NCBI GenBank assembly: GCA_013350335.1
Contig: CM023540.1
Span: 248,001-312,000, forward strand
Length of the DNA stretch: 64,000 nt
Direction of reading: 5' to 3'
Source: Chimonanthus salicifolius
Taxonomy: Eukaryota > Streptophyta > Magnoliopsida > Laurales > Calycanthaceae
Position numbers and translations under genes: made by a program
In this document: positions 26,327 through 38,996 of the stretch, piece by piece
How positions within the stretch are numbered: the stretch's first letter is position 1
Layout of the letters: each line of letters begins with the position of its first letter
Notes under the pieces: model-generated
Told to the model about the DNA's origin: nothing
The model's database searches: none
Seen by the model: the letters and a program-made list of their open reading frames with translations, nothing else

Positions 26327-28519
26327 TGTCACGTCCCGACCCGAAGGGTGGGCACGAAATGCGACTGTTTTTTTTTTTTTTGAAACTAAACTAATACAAA
26401 CATTCTAACTGGGCCGGATCAACAGTTAGGCCCAAAAGGTCACACATGATCCTCAACATGTGGACTCAAACATATACCATAAGTCTATCCAACAAATAGA
26501 CATAAAAATAACACATAGCATGATCACATAATTCCAACCATTGAATTATCATTTCAAAATCACATCAGAGTAACTACAGAAGTGTAGTAGTCTTAGTACA
26601 TAACATTGATACAAAACAAGTACCACAGCAGATACTTTACAAAAACAAATGGTTCCAAGAACCAGAAAGCAAAGATAAGGGTATTCCCCTCAATGGAAAT
26701 CCCAAAACAACGCCGCAGCTTATCCACCCTAAGCTTCATATAGAGGGTTCTCCTTCTCGGGTTCATCTCCTGAAAGGTGAGTGGGGTGAGCTAACTACCC
26801 TAATGAAGGAAATATAACAGTGCAGTTTAAGTAAACAATAGGTTAGCACAAAAACCAACAGTTGCAATAATATCTCGTGCTTGATAACAAATAAGCATAA
26901 TATCATCATCAGTCCCATAATTCATCACTTCGTTTCCAATACTGTTGTCATCCAACGTAACCCCCCAGATACCATACTGACACCAATAGTATTAAGTCCT
27001 GATACGGTCAAAATACCCCTTGCAAGTACATCTCCTGGTATACACCTCAAAACCGGTACTGACACACATTGCCAGTCACTGTCGACCCACCTGGTCCAGT
27101 AGACGTAACCGACACCTTTGGCGATGGTCCAATAGTAAAAGGTACATGGAAGCAGTATTTTACAACTCATATGATCAACATCATAGCATTCACCATTACC
27201 ATAAGCACTTCTTACAACAGTGCATCAAGTCTAGGCACATGAGTAGGTTCATCAAATCTGAAACCACTCATTGCTCAAGATCCATCTCAAATAACAAAAC
27301 CTGTTTACATCTTACTGCAAAGTTAAATTCCTTCACCGTATATGTGTGGCATTGTGGTCTCTATTCAAACAAACAAACAAATGCACAATCAATTATAAGT
27401 CACATACATAGCATCAAATACATACACACAAGTAGTATTTCGAAATTATACTTCTTTTCCCAAAAATATCTAAGGTACATGGAATTGAGTCTCCTATTTG
27501 GTTTCTATCCTTTTTTTTTTTTAATTACAATAATCCACAAGATATAATAATAAGATACTCAGTCCAGAATCATATTGTCTTCTGGGCATTGACCAGATTG
27601 ACTTATTGAGTTAGGTTTAGATACTCGCGTCACTTCTTGGTTGTCTTCTGGATAGGACCAGATCTGACATTTTGAGTAAGGACTCGAGGTCACTCAATGC
27701 CCGACAAATATAGCGGCGGCCTGAAAGTGAGATCACTCAGTGCCCGACAATAGAGTTGGCCTGGAAGTGAATACAATAGTAGATACATTATAGTAATAAG
27801 AGAAGAGGGTTAGTACATTTTTAGATTAACAAAAGGGGTACTAACATCACATGCAATCAATAACAATAAAAAAAGATTTGACACTTCAAAAACTAGGTCC
27901 CTCGGAACATGCCTTGGAACCAGGTACTGTGGCTCAGATCATCCGAACCACACCTAAACTAGTCATTGACCTCGGACTGAGGGTTCGACTTCGGATCGTC
28001 CGAAGATTGGGTCTCGGATCTTTCGGAGTCCTTTCGAACTGATAAAATAGAGAAAAACTGGTCACGGTGAGTCTGTACACTTCGGAACATCCGAAGTGAG
28101 GCTCGGATCGTCCGACTGGGGTTCGGTCCTTCCGAGCTTTGCTCGGAACACCGAGCGAGTCTTGCTAGCCTCGGGTACTTTTGGGCTTCGAGTGAAGCTC
28201 GAAAAGTCCGAGGGGTCCTCTTGGACCGTCCAAAGGGTGTGACCCTCGGACCGTCCGAAGATCGACTCTCGGACTGTCCAAGAGTCCTCTTCCCCTATTG
28301 TCTGCACTAGCAGACAGTGACGGCAGACATAGTGCAAAATACGAATCCGGAAACAATGGGTTTCTCAGATTCGGTTTTCTCATCTAGCCGGTCCGATGGA
28401 CTCTTCTGGGAGTCCTCTTTCCATAGGGGATGGTTTGGAGCTTTGGGTAATTTTCGAGATTAAACGGTCAAACAAGATTATTAAGCTAAACTAAGCCTAA
28501 TCTGGGTCAGGGTATTGCA
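26327..28519 (-). mobile_element. Solo gypsy LTR B, inserted in LTR A
   Basis: TGTCACGTCCCGACC...GGTATTGCA, about 2.19 kb. It is flanked by GATGT (26322-26326) and GTTGT (28520-28524), a 5-bp duplication with one mismatch. Removing it joins LTR A to match the uninterrupted sequence at 26940 in B itself. B lacks about 1 kb present in A and C (between GGAGCTTT and the AATTTTCGAGATTAA-like tail), so it is an internally deleted copy. The 175-codon ORF at 27020-27547 is LTR sequence, not a gene. Confidence 0.8.
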
Positions 28520-31135
28520 GTTGTCATCCAACGTAACACCTACATACTATGCTGAAACCATCGTATTAAGTCCCGACATGGTCAAAATATATCATTGCAA
28601 GTACATCTCCGGCCCTCACATGGCCGATACAGACAATCCTCAAGTCAGCAACTGTCCACACCCATGGTCCAGTAGACGTAAACCATCTCACACACATGGT
28701 CGATATTCGTTCAATAGTCAAGGGCACGTGGAAACAGTGTTATATTTCTCATATGATCAACATCATAAGCATTCATAATCATCATAAGCACTTCTTACAA
28801 CAGTGCATCATGTCTAGGCACATGAGTGGGTTCATCAAATCTGAAACCACTCATTGCTCAAGATCCATCTCATTAAAACCTGTTTACACCTACTGCAAAG
28901 TTAAGTTCCCTCACCGTAAATGTGTGGTATCGCCGTGTCTGTTCAACAAGCAAACAAGTGCACAATCAATCATAAGTCATCATACATAGCATTCACATGT
29001 ATACATATAAGTAGTATTTCAAAACCATACTTGTTTTCCCCAAAAATCTCCAAGGTAAATGGAATAGAGTCTCCTACTTGGTTTCTAACCATTTTAAGTT
29101 ACAATAATCCACAATATAGAAATAATAAGGTGCTCAGTCCAAAACTTATATTGTCTTCTGGGCATGACTAGATTGACTTAGTGAGTTAGGTCTAGATACT
29201 CAGGTCACTTCTCGGTTGTCTTCTGGATAGAACCAGACTTGACATGTTGAGTAAGGCCTCGAGGTCACTTAGTACCCGACAAATATAGCATCGGCCGGAA
29301 GCGAAGTCACTCAGTGCCCGACAAATAGAGTCTGTCTGGAAGTGAATACAATAGTATATACACTATAGTAATAAAAGAAGAGGGTTAGTACACATTTTTA
29401 ATTTATCAATAGGGTACAAACATCACATGCATCAATAATCAAACAAAATTTTACACTAAAAAACTGGGTCCCTAGGAACAAGCCTCGGAACTAGGTACTG
29501 TGGCTTCGGATCGTCTGAACCACTATCTAAACTAGTCACTGACTTCGAATCTTGGGTCTGGCTTCGGATCGTCCGAAGATCAGATCTCGGATCATCCGAA
29601 AGTCCTTCCGAACCAAAAAAATCAAAAAAAGGGTCTTGGTGGGTCTGTGTATCTCGGATCATGCCGAGTGAAGCTCGGATCATCCGACAGGGGTTCGGTC
29701 CTTCCGATCACAGCTCGGAACATCCAGCTGAGTGGCTAGCCTCTGGCCATTTCCGTACTTCGAGCCGAAGCTCAGAACATCCGAAGGGCTAACTTCGGAT
29801 CGTCCGAAGGGTGTTACCCTAGGACCGCCCGAAGCACAACTCTCGAACCATCCGAGAGTCGTCTTCCTCCACTGTCTGCAACAGTAGACAGTAACGAGCA
29901 GACACTCCATGAAATACGAATCCAGAAACAGTGGGTTTCCTGGATTCAGTTTTCTCATCCAACCGGTGAGATGGACTCCTCAGTAAGTCCTCTTTCTATA
30001 GGGAGTGGTTTGGAGCTTTTAAGCTAAACAGGCCATTAGATTTTAACACCAAAACTACACTGGTACAAGAAATCTCAAGATTTTTCTTAAACTTCAAACT
30101 AGTTTTACACACTTAAAACTTGGCCAAATTTGATTTTTCTTGATTCTAAACCACTAAAATTTAAAGATGAATACAGTGGTTACCTTCACTTGAATTCTTG
30201 GGTTGAAAAATATGACTTTTGAAAAACTTTCCCTCTAAGCTACGGTGAAGAAAAACTGGGAAAATAGAGAGGGATCGGCTGGTAACTTAGAGCAGCTGAG
30301 ACTGAGAGGGAGAAGGAGAAGAGATGAAATTATCTGGGAGGAAATCAGCTGAGCTGACAGGGCCAATATGTAGATAATCCGATCAATCGGAGGTGGCCTG
30401 ATGGCCACTGCATGCAATGGCTGCCTATGTCTCGAACAGTAACAGTACTGTTTGGGCGTTCATTGCAAATTAGCCTCTCCAAATTTCCAATTTTGCAAAT
30501 AAATCCACAAATTTGATAAAATTGGATTTTCAACTTAAAGCATGATTTTGAAAGCTCAAAAAATTAATCCAACCCTATAGATAAGATGGATTTTAAAAAC
30601 TTTAATCGCCATAAAAGTTTGGAGATTTAAAACTCACCAAAAACCATAATTTAACACTATTTACGTGATTTAACTTGTGTTAAATAAAACGATTTAAAAT
30701 CCTTATTTTTGGGGTTTGAAAGAATAAACTAGACCATACTAAAATGATCTAACATACTATACCTGTTTCAAAATTATCCCATTTCCAAAACCACTTAAAA
30801 ATATTTATTTCTCCCTTTCGGGGTTTTGACGGGCTGTTTTAAATACTATTTTTTAAAAATAAAATTATTTTAAAATCAGAAATAGGAATCCTTGATTAAA
30901 GAGAATAATATCATCCAATAATAATCACATAATAACACAATTTATAAAATAATAACAATAAGCGGTAAATTACAATTTTACCCCTCTAGCTGAACGAGCT
31001 GGACCATTGAGCTTGCAAGCTCAGATTGGGCCACACCTGGGCTTTTCACAAAGCCCTAACCGTAATTTTTGAGATTAACGAGTCTAGGCAAGATTTATTA
31101 AACTAATATTGCCTAATCTGAGTCAGGGTATTACA

Positions 31136-31228
31136 AAGTCCCTATGGGTTCGACCTCACACTTCCATATCTCTATACTCCAATTTGATTCGTGTTCTTTT
31201 GAGTAAATAAAAATTTAAAATTTTCACA
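31136..31228 (+). mobile_element. 3' LTR of the Tat/Athila-like element, last part
   Basis: Continues the LTR interrupted at 25672. It holds the GTCCCTATGGGTTCGACC stretch typical of the end of such LTRs and most likely ends at TTTTCACA (31228). The sequence beyond changes character. Confidence 0.6.
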
Positions 31229-31504
31229 ATAGTAGTCAAACGTTTGTATTTGTAGAGAGACCAGAGTTGTTGGAGGACCGTTGAGTTTTGGAGGTGATAT
31301 CTCGGATTGGTCAGTGGGACTATTGGTTAGTAGCATAGTTGATTACTCATGTATGTTGACATCTATTCTATTATGATGTTCATTACATTTCATGCATGTG
31401 ATATATGTTTATGTTGCTGACACGTAATATGCGATATCCCTTCATTGGGTTGGTTAGCTAACCCTTTATATTTTAGTTATCCCGATTGCGAAGGGGTCAG
31501 GCAG
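31229..31504 (+). other. Decayed gypsy-type LTR/internal sequence, left part
   Basis: Contains CATTGGGTTGGTTAGCTAACC, resembling the R-region of gypsy LTRs, and no ORF. It is continuous with 34714 onward once solo LTR C is removed. The family is not identified. Confidence 0.4.
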
Positions 31505-34500
31505 TGTCACTCCCCGACCAGAAGGGTAGGCCCGGAACGCGACTGATTTTTTTTTTTTTAAAGATAAACTAAACCAACTCACAAGCATTCTAACTGGACC
31601 GGATCAACAGTTAGGCCCAGAGGTCACACATGATCCCAACATGTGGACTCCAACACATACCACAAATCTACCCAACAAATAGGCATAAACAACATCATCA
31701 ACACAACATGATCATATAAAATTCAACCATTGATTTCATTCAAAATATCATCTCAAAGTCACTAGAGAGGCATAATGGACTAATACATCACATTTAAACA
31801 AATCAAGTACCACACCTGGTACTTGACAAAAGCAAATGGTTCCAAGAACCAACAAGTAAAGATAAGGGTATTCCCCTCTGGGGGAATCCCGAAACACCGC
31901 TTCAGCTTATCCACCCTAAGCTTAAAAAAGAGGGTCCTCCTCCTCGGGTTCATCTCCTAAAAGGTGAGTGGGGTGAGTTAACTAGACTAGTGAAGGAAAT
32001 ATAACAATGCAATTTAAGTAAAAATAACAGGTTAGCAACAGTTCAATATCACATGCTTGATAACAATAAGCATAATCTCATGTAAAGTATCATCATCATT
32101 TCTCATCAATTACTGCCATCATCCAACGTGACGCCTGCCAACTACGTTGAGACCAGTATTGAGTCCCGACACGGTCAAATACATCCTTGTAAGTACATCT
32201 CTGGCTCTGACTTAGCCGATACTGACACCCTCAAGTCAGCAACTGACGACATCATGGTCCACCCATGTTCCATTAGACATAAACCATCTCCCATATGGCC
32301 GATATTGGTTCAATAGCTCAGGTACGTGGAAGCAGTCTTACATACTCATACGATCAATATCGTAATATTTACAATCATCATCAACACTCTTACCATAGTT
32401 CATCATGTCTAGGCACATGAGTGGGCTCATCAAATCTGAAACCACCCATTGCCCAATACTCATTTCATAGTAAAACCTGTTTACATATCCTGCAGAGTTA
32501 AGTTCCCTCACCGTGATTGTGTGGTTACGTGGTCTCTGTTCAAACAAACAGAGAAGTGCACAATCAATATACATAACGAATACGTACACACAAGTAGTAT
32601 TTTTAAATCTCACGTTTTCCCAAAAATATCCAAGGTATATGGAATTGAGTTTCGTACTGGGTTTCTATCCTTTTTAAATTATCATAATCCACAATATAAA
32701 AATAAATAAAAAGGGGCTCAGTCCAAAACTTATATTGTCTTCTGGGCATTGACCAAATTGACTTATTGAGTTAGGTCTAGATTCTCGGATCACTTCTCGG
32801 TTGTCTTCTGGATAGGACCAGATCTGACATTTTAAGTTAGGTCTCGAGGTCACTCAGTGCCCGACTATATAGTGTCGGCCTGGAAGTGAATACAATAGTT
32901 TTTACACTACAAATAATAAGAAAAAAGGGGTTAGTACAATTTTAATTAACAAAGGGGTATTAATCAACATCAAATCACATCATTAATCAAACAAAAGACA
33001 ATCAAATAATATTTTACACTTAAAAACTAGGTCCCTCGGAACATGCCTCGGAACCCAGTACAGTGGCTTCGGATCATCCGAACCACACCTAATCTAGTCA
33101 CTGACTTCGGAACATGGGTCTGACTTCGGATCGTTTGAAGGTCGGGTCTCGGATCGTCCGAAGTCCATCCAAACCGAAAAACAGAGGAAAATAAGTCTCG
33201 GTGGGTCTGGGTCCTCGGAACATCCGAAGTCTGGGTTCGGAACGTCCGAGTAGGTTCTGTCCTTCCGAGCACGGCTCGGTTCGTCCGAAGGGGTCTGGCT
33301 TGCCTCAGGCGTAACTGGGCTTCGGGTGAAACTCGAAACGTCCGAGGGTTAGGTCTTGGACCTGTCCGAAGATTGGCTCTCGGACCGTCGGAGACTCATC
33401 TTCCTCCACTGTCTGCACCAACAGATAGTGACAGCAAACACATAGTGAAATGCGATTCTGGAAACAGAGGGTTTCCCGGATTCGTTTTTCACGGATACCC
33501 TGTCTGATGGACTCCTCTGGGAGTCCTCTTTCCATAGGGAGAGGTTTGGAGCTCAGAAGCTCACTGGGCCATCCGATTTAAACAGCAAATCCTCACGGGT
33601 ACAAGGTAACCTTGGTTTTCCTTAGATTTTAAACTGGTTTTTCTCACTGAAAACAGGGCCAAATTTAGATTTTCTGGATTCAAAACCGATTGAAAATGAA
33701 AGAGGAATGCAATAGATAGCTTCACTAAGGTTCCTGGGCTAAGAATCTGATCTTAGGAAAGCTTCCTCTCTAAGGTACGGGTAACTGAACAAAGAAGAAG
33801 AACAGAGGCTACGGCAGGGGTCTTGGCTGGTTTTTGACAGAGAGCAGAGATGCTGAGGGAGAAGAGAGAAGAGCAGAGATTTTGCTGGCAGTTAATCCAG
33901 TTGAACTGAGGCTGTATTTATAGATGTTTGGCCGGGAAAAGGGGCCGGATGGCCAGTGCATGCCATTGCATGCAGCGGTGACGGGACGTCGAACCATTGA
34001 AATCAGTTTTGGTTGCAAATAAGTCCTTCTCTTTTCTGTTTTTTGAAAAAAGGCCCCCTGGTTTAGATAAAACTCGATTTTTAACTGAAAGTATGATTTT
34101 AAGAACTCAAAAACCTAATCCAACCTTACAGATAGATTGGATTTTGAAAACCTTCATTACCATAAAAATTTTGCAATTTATCTCTTAATAAAAACCATTG
34201 ATTTAAATAAAAACCATAATTTATCAATATTTACTTAAATAAACAAATGTTAAATAAATATTTTTAGAAATCTCATTTTGGGGTGAAATGGAATAACTAG
34301 ATCATACTTAAAATGGTCTACTACAAAATACTAGTTTCAAATTTTATTTTATTTCCAAAAAGCTTTAAAATAATTAATACTCCCTTTCGGGGTTTTGACG
34401 GGCGGATTTTAAATACCATTTTCTGAAAATAAATTCATTTTAAAAATCAGAAATGTAAATCCTTTATTAAGGAGAACATTATCAATCAATAATAATCACA

Positions 34501-34708
34501 TACTAACATAATTTATAAAATAAACACAACGGGCGGTAAAAATTACCAAAATGCCCCTCTAGCCGAACTAGCTGGATCACTAAGTTCACGAGCTCGGATT
34601 GGGCTACAACTGGGCTTTCCTCGAAGCCCTAACCGTAATCTCTAAGATTAACCGGTTAAACAAGAATTATTAAGGTAAAACACGCCTAATCTAGGGCAGG
34701 GTATTACA
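31505..34708 (-). mobile_element. Solo gypsy LTR C
   Basis: TGTCACTCCCCGACC...GGTATTACA, about 3.2 kb. It is flanked by an exact GGCAG duplication (31500-31504 and 34709-34713). Same family as A and B, full length. A TATA-like CTATAAATA reads on the minus strand near 33915-33925. Dyads of the TCGGATCGTCCGA class cluster at 33060-33400. No primer site or coding domain. Confidence 0.9.
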
Positions 34709-34713
34709 GGCAG

Positions 34714-35859
34714 GCCCCTTGAGGAGGTACCCTGAGAGGAGTAACAATAGTTAAATATCCCATATTAAGCTTATGCTTTAGTTTCGAAAGACTTTTGTTT
34801 GTATGGACCTATTGTCACATGTTTTGTTTGGATGATTTTATGACTATATTGAACGGTCGGTGGTTGTTTTTTATACTTATTATTATGTTGGATTTGGCCT
34901 TTATTAGATTGTTGAGAAGGAGGTAATTCCCCCATTTCAAAGAAAAAAGATGGGCTTGATATCCGTTCCTTGGTTATATTTTGAGACTTTTTAGAAATAA
35001 CGCGTCCGTAGCGGGACATAGTGTTGCATGACTAACTAAGTAACTTCTGTTTGGACTAGTCCATGGGCGTTTACTTTAAATAATGTCATTTACTTTTATT
35101 CACCTTCTCAGTCTAGATATCTAAGTCATTAAACAACTAACACTAACTTTATATTCAGACTGCTCCCAAGGCCTGTATCTTTATGTTCTATTTTATTCCT
35201 CTTGGTTCTATTTAGAACTGGTCCTAATGCTATTTATCTTTCTTTTCGCTCGCTCAGTTCTGTTTGGAATTGTTCAGTGGCCACCCATTCTATGAGTTTT
35301 TCGCACATGACTCGGTCTACTAGAGGCTTAGCCTTGGCCTTAACTTGAGGATTGCTCCAAACACTTGTCGAACGGAAGATGTATAGTTACTTTCTGCAAT
35401 TTACTTTACTGTTCTATACTCTCTAGGCTGAACTCTCAAAATCCACAAAGTGGTTATTTCTCAGGGATACTCGAGCTTAGGCACTGAGTACCTTTATTTA
35501 TTTTCTGCTTTAAGACACCATGTCTTAGGTGTTATTTTGTTTTATTGTGTGTTTTGTAATGAATCACGTTTCTTGTAAAATTAATCACCTTAACTGGATT
35601 AATTACGTGTAATTAAATATCACGTTTATTCATACGCTTTTGTCGTAATTAATCACAAGGCTTAAGAATAATAGATTAATCACGTGTATTTTACTTTCAA
35701 TGATTAATTACACATTTTTTTTCCTTACAGTTATTTTATAAAATTCACTGGACGAAAATTATTTGTGTTTCTTACATTATTTGTGTAGGATTTTGTTTTT
35801 CTTTTGGAATCTAACCTTCGTCTAATTTTCGGGATGAAAATTCCAAAAGGTGGAAGTAC
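34714..35859 (+). other. Decayed gypsy internal 3' region ending in a polypurine tract
   Basis: No long ORF. The last 60 bp (TTCGGGATGAAAATTCC... then AAAAGGTGGAAG) match the usual end of a Tekay/Del-type gypsy internal domain: an out-of-frame pol end, then a purine tract directly before the LTR start at 35860. The segment 35560-35720 is unusually rich in ATTAAT and CACGTG words. Confidence 0.5.
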
Positions 35860-37371
35860 TGTAACAACCCAGAATTTTAAATCCTCATTTTATGTAATTT
35901 ATTTATCATATAAATAAAATATATGATTTTGGTCCAAATAATGTAAATATCAATTAAGGAAATAAGGGAAACTAAATTCCCCTCAGACAATACATTGACT
36001 TGGTCAATGTGTGGGCAAAGCTGAATGTTTCCAGACGATGCATCGACTGAATCGATGTGTCGAAGAAAACTGATACCCAAACCCGAGGCATAAGTCGTCA
36101 GAAGGATACATCGACGTGGTCGATGTATCAGGGAAAAGACAATCCAATGGATCAACCACCGCCCTAACCCTTCATTTTTCTATGCATAGGCATTCACAAT
36201 GCCTCTTCCATTTTCAAGGACTCAATTAAAAGTATAGGGATAACAAAAGTTGAAGATTAAAAAAAAAAGAAAACGAGGGGAAATGGAAGAAAATAAAGAA
36301 ATAAAAGGAGAGGAAAAATAGTAAAGAAAATAGAGAAGAAATAGAGTGCCTAACCACCCCTCTTACTCATCTGAGTACATCCTATCACTCACATCTCAGC
36401 TCTCAACTCGGCCAAGAACCTCTTCACCTCCTCACGGGCTTCCTCTGTCCGGGAAAGGAAGGAGAGACCAAGCAAGGGAAAATAGAAATCGAGCTAGCAA
36501 GGAGGGTCGAGAGCAATGAGACAAGGGATTTCGGATTACATCCATTCGAGCACACCTGCGAATCACTCGAGGTAGGTGAATTTCTTATAGTTTTGAGTAA
36601 ATCAATAACACTAGGTTTCTTAGAAAACTTGTATGAATGGATTGGGAAAGAAAGAACCCAAGAACAATGAATACCTGAGTAAAGAGAAGTCATGGATAAT
36701 GGGTCCTTAACTTCTGACTCAACCCAATCGACATATCGAATTCGTCAGTGTGTCGTCTGGGGCAAGTATCCAGCAAAAGGACTGAAAGAAAGTAAACCCA
36801 GGATGACACATTGACGAAGTCGATGTCTTGGCCTGGGTATGATAGAGATGAGATTCAGAGTGAATGAATGATCCATTAATGCTAGAGCGACCCATCGACA
36901 ATGTTGATGTGTCGATCTGGGTATGACTGAACTAGAAATTAAATAATCGGTCTAAGTGTACTGAAATAATATATTGATAAAGATTGGTTCATGGACGATA
37001 CATCGAAAGAACTGATGTATCAGCTTGTGAACAAAAATGGAATATAAGTTCAAATAAACTAAAAACCTAGAGGACAATGTATCGATTTGATCGATATGTA
37101 TGATTCGAGAACAATGGACGATGCATCGACTATGTCGACGTATTGAATATATACATCTGTGTAAGGATCGATAGGGTCGATACGTACTATCGGGAACAGA
37201 GAAAAAACATAAGAATGAATGGGTCATTAACCGATGTATCGACTAAGGCCAACATATCGGCCTGAATATACTTAAAATGAGATTAAAGGCCATGAACTGA
37301 TTCAAAGTCTATGCATCGACTATGCTGATATATCGACAGAAGAACACAATATGAATATATGCATGTATACT
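35860..37371 (+). mobile_element. Gypsy LTR, 5' part (split by a copia insertion)
   Basis: Starts TGTAACAACCC right after the polypurine tract. The 3' part is 43979-45397, ending GTCGTTACA next to a primer site. Net length is about 2.93 kb. A donor-like GAG|GTAGGTG lies near 36571. The region is densely seeded with ATCGA dyads. One LTR here serves as the 3' LTR of the element to its left and the 5' LTR of the coding copy to its right. Confidence 0.7.
35989..37340. repeat. Array of about 12 ATCGAT-type dyads in the LTR
   Basis: Imperfect palindromes of about 20-27 nt near 35990, 36038, 36105, 36729, 36806, 36890, 36997, 37076, 37119, 37165, 37232 and 37309. The best is 36105-36129: arms GATACATCGAC and GTCGATGTATC with loop GTG, no mismatch. 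The centre and outer bases vary between copies while symmetry is often kept. Confidence 0.75.
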
Positions 37372-37869
37372 TGTATCGAGTGGAGGTAGAACAACACAAT
37401 TGAGTTCATCATCGAGGGGTTTGTGTATACGAGACTCTCGGTCAGAGGCTTACCTGGAATGACAATTCTTTGATCCAGAACCTCTTTCAATCTGGCTAAC
37501 CAGTCCTTGACCACGATGGGTCGATCCTGTCTTCACCAAAGGATCAGTGAGATCGACTGGTCGAGCTGACAGTGAACTTAATTCAGATTTCCAAGTTTGC
37601 TTCTATTTCACCGTCCAGCTTCCACTCTAGGGTTTTATGTTCATTACCAACATATGCAACTAAACCTAGGAATAGTCCTCTCTCAGGTGTGGGTACCACC
37701 TAAGGTCATCTATGGCCAAATACATGTTTTTCATGATTGCCATACAGATGAGCTTTGAACTTGGTGGAGCATGATCTTCATTCGTGATCATCTTGAGTCT
37801 TCTAGCTTCTTAGCAAATGCAAGTCATGGAATTGACAAACAGGGACTCAGCCAAGCCGGGGCACTAACA
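37372..37869 (-). mobile_element. Internally deleted 3' LTR of the copia element
   Basis: The left part matches the first 40 bp of the intact LTR (GGAGCTAGAACAACACGATTG-like). The rest matches the last 470 bp, ending GGCACTAACA at 37869. About 1.2 kb is missing, including TATA and half of the dyad cluster. Confidence 0.75.
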
Positions 37870-38996
37870 ATCTCCCCTTTTGTCAATTTCATGAAAAAAC
37901 CTAGATGCTAACGCAATTACAAGCCCATCCTTATTACAACATATTTGAATACAGAATATTACATTGACGTACATATTCACAGATTCTTGTTCTGCTTGCT
38001 TCAAATGATGATTCCCTGTACAATAACACAAGCAAGCAACACTAGAGAAATCATTAAAGGAGTTAGTCCAAAACATAGATCAAAGGACTAAACAAGATTT
38101 CTTATCCAACAACACTACCTAGTGTTGAGACGATTTTTTCCCCCAATCTTCTTGAGTTTGAACTCCCAACTCCAAGTAAACATAGACATTCTCCCCATGT
38201 CCATTGGATTCATCATATTCCTCCCCTTTATGGCTCTCTCTTTCAAGAGGCCAAGTACTTCGGCTTTACCATGCACTCCCCCATGCTTGCAGCTTCTACT
38301 AATTTTCTCCACCATTTTGTTATTCAATTGACAAAGATTTAGTAGATAGACATCGAGTTCAAGCACTGCCCCATGCTTCTTGCATTTAGTGCTTAACAAG
38401 TTGTGCTCCAACTCATGTTTCTCCCCCATGGTTCAATGCACACTTTTCATGCATCAAGGTTTATTTGGCCCTGTTCAAGCTAAGTTCCAGTTGATTTCTT
38501 CTGGGGTTAAGCTAATGTACCTAGCTTCCTTTGAGTTTCCTCCCACATTCTCTAAGCTATATCCTTAGCTTTTTCTCCCCAGCTCCCCCATAGACTTAGT
38601 TGTCCCTACGTTCAAGCTTCTTTCTAAGCTCGCATTCACCTTCCTCCATACACTATCATGACTAATGACAGTAGCTAATCAGCACATATTTTGTGCGCCT
38701 CCATACTCCAAGGATGTGTGTATCATCACAGTCCGAACCCTATCTCCCTAACATGCCAATACAAAACCAACTCATTCAAACCTACATGTGAGTCTATTTA
38801 ACCAAAATCATGTTAACTATAGACAAGAGATATAAGGCATTCAAATACAGCAATACACACATTATACCAAACCATATCATTTCATTAAAACAAAATGTAC
38901 ATTCAGTACATATGGTTTAGATAGGGACATCACGGATGCTTAGTCAAAATATCAAAAGTATAGTTTTTCCAAAAAACAGAGAACATGAAAAACTAC
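37870..38996 (-). other. 3' spacer with multiplied polypurine tracts
   Basis: Next to the LTR the coding strand reads AAAAGGGGAGAT, the main polypurine tract. Related words CATGGGGGAG or GGGGAGA recur at 38191-38196, 38275-38286, 38421-38430 and 38573-38590. The same layout is found in the second copy at 58254-59472. No ORF is conserved between the two copies here. Confidence 0.6.

Larger units (their letters stand above)
25673..31135 (-). mobile_element. Solo gypsy LTR A, nested (contains solo LTR B)
   Basis: TGTCACGCTCCG...GGTATTACA on the plus strand, flanked by the 5-bp duplication AAGTC (25668-25672 and 31136-31140). The minus strand is the likely sense: it reads TGTAATACCC...GTGACA and has an acceptor-like CTTTCAG before GAGATGAACC, as in gypsy LTRs that precede a tRNA-Met primer site. 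Net length is about 3.27 kb without B. It carries CTTCGGA-TCG-TCCGAAG dyads at 29562-29578 and 29793-29809, with weaker ones between. There is no primer site, gag or pol. Confidence 0.85.

Noticed and set aside
27020..27547. 175-codon ORF
   Set aside because: It lies wholly in solo LTR B. The homologous regions of LTRs A and C do not keep the frame, and there is no domain.
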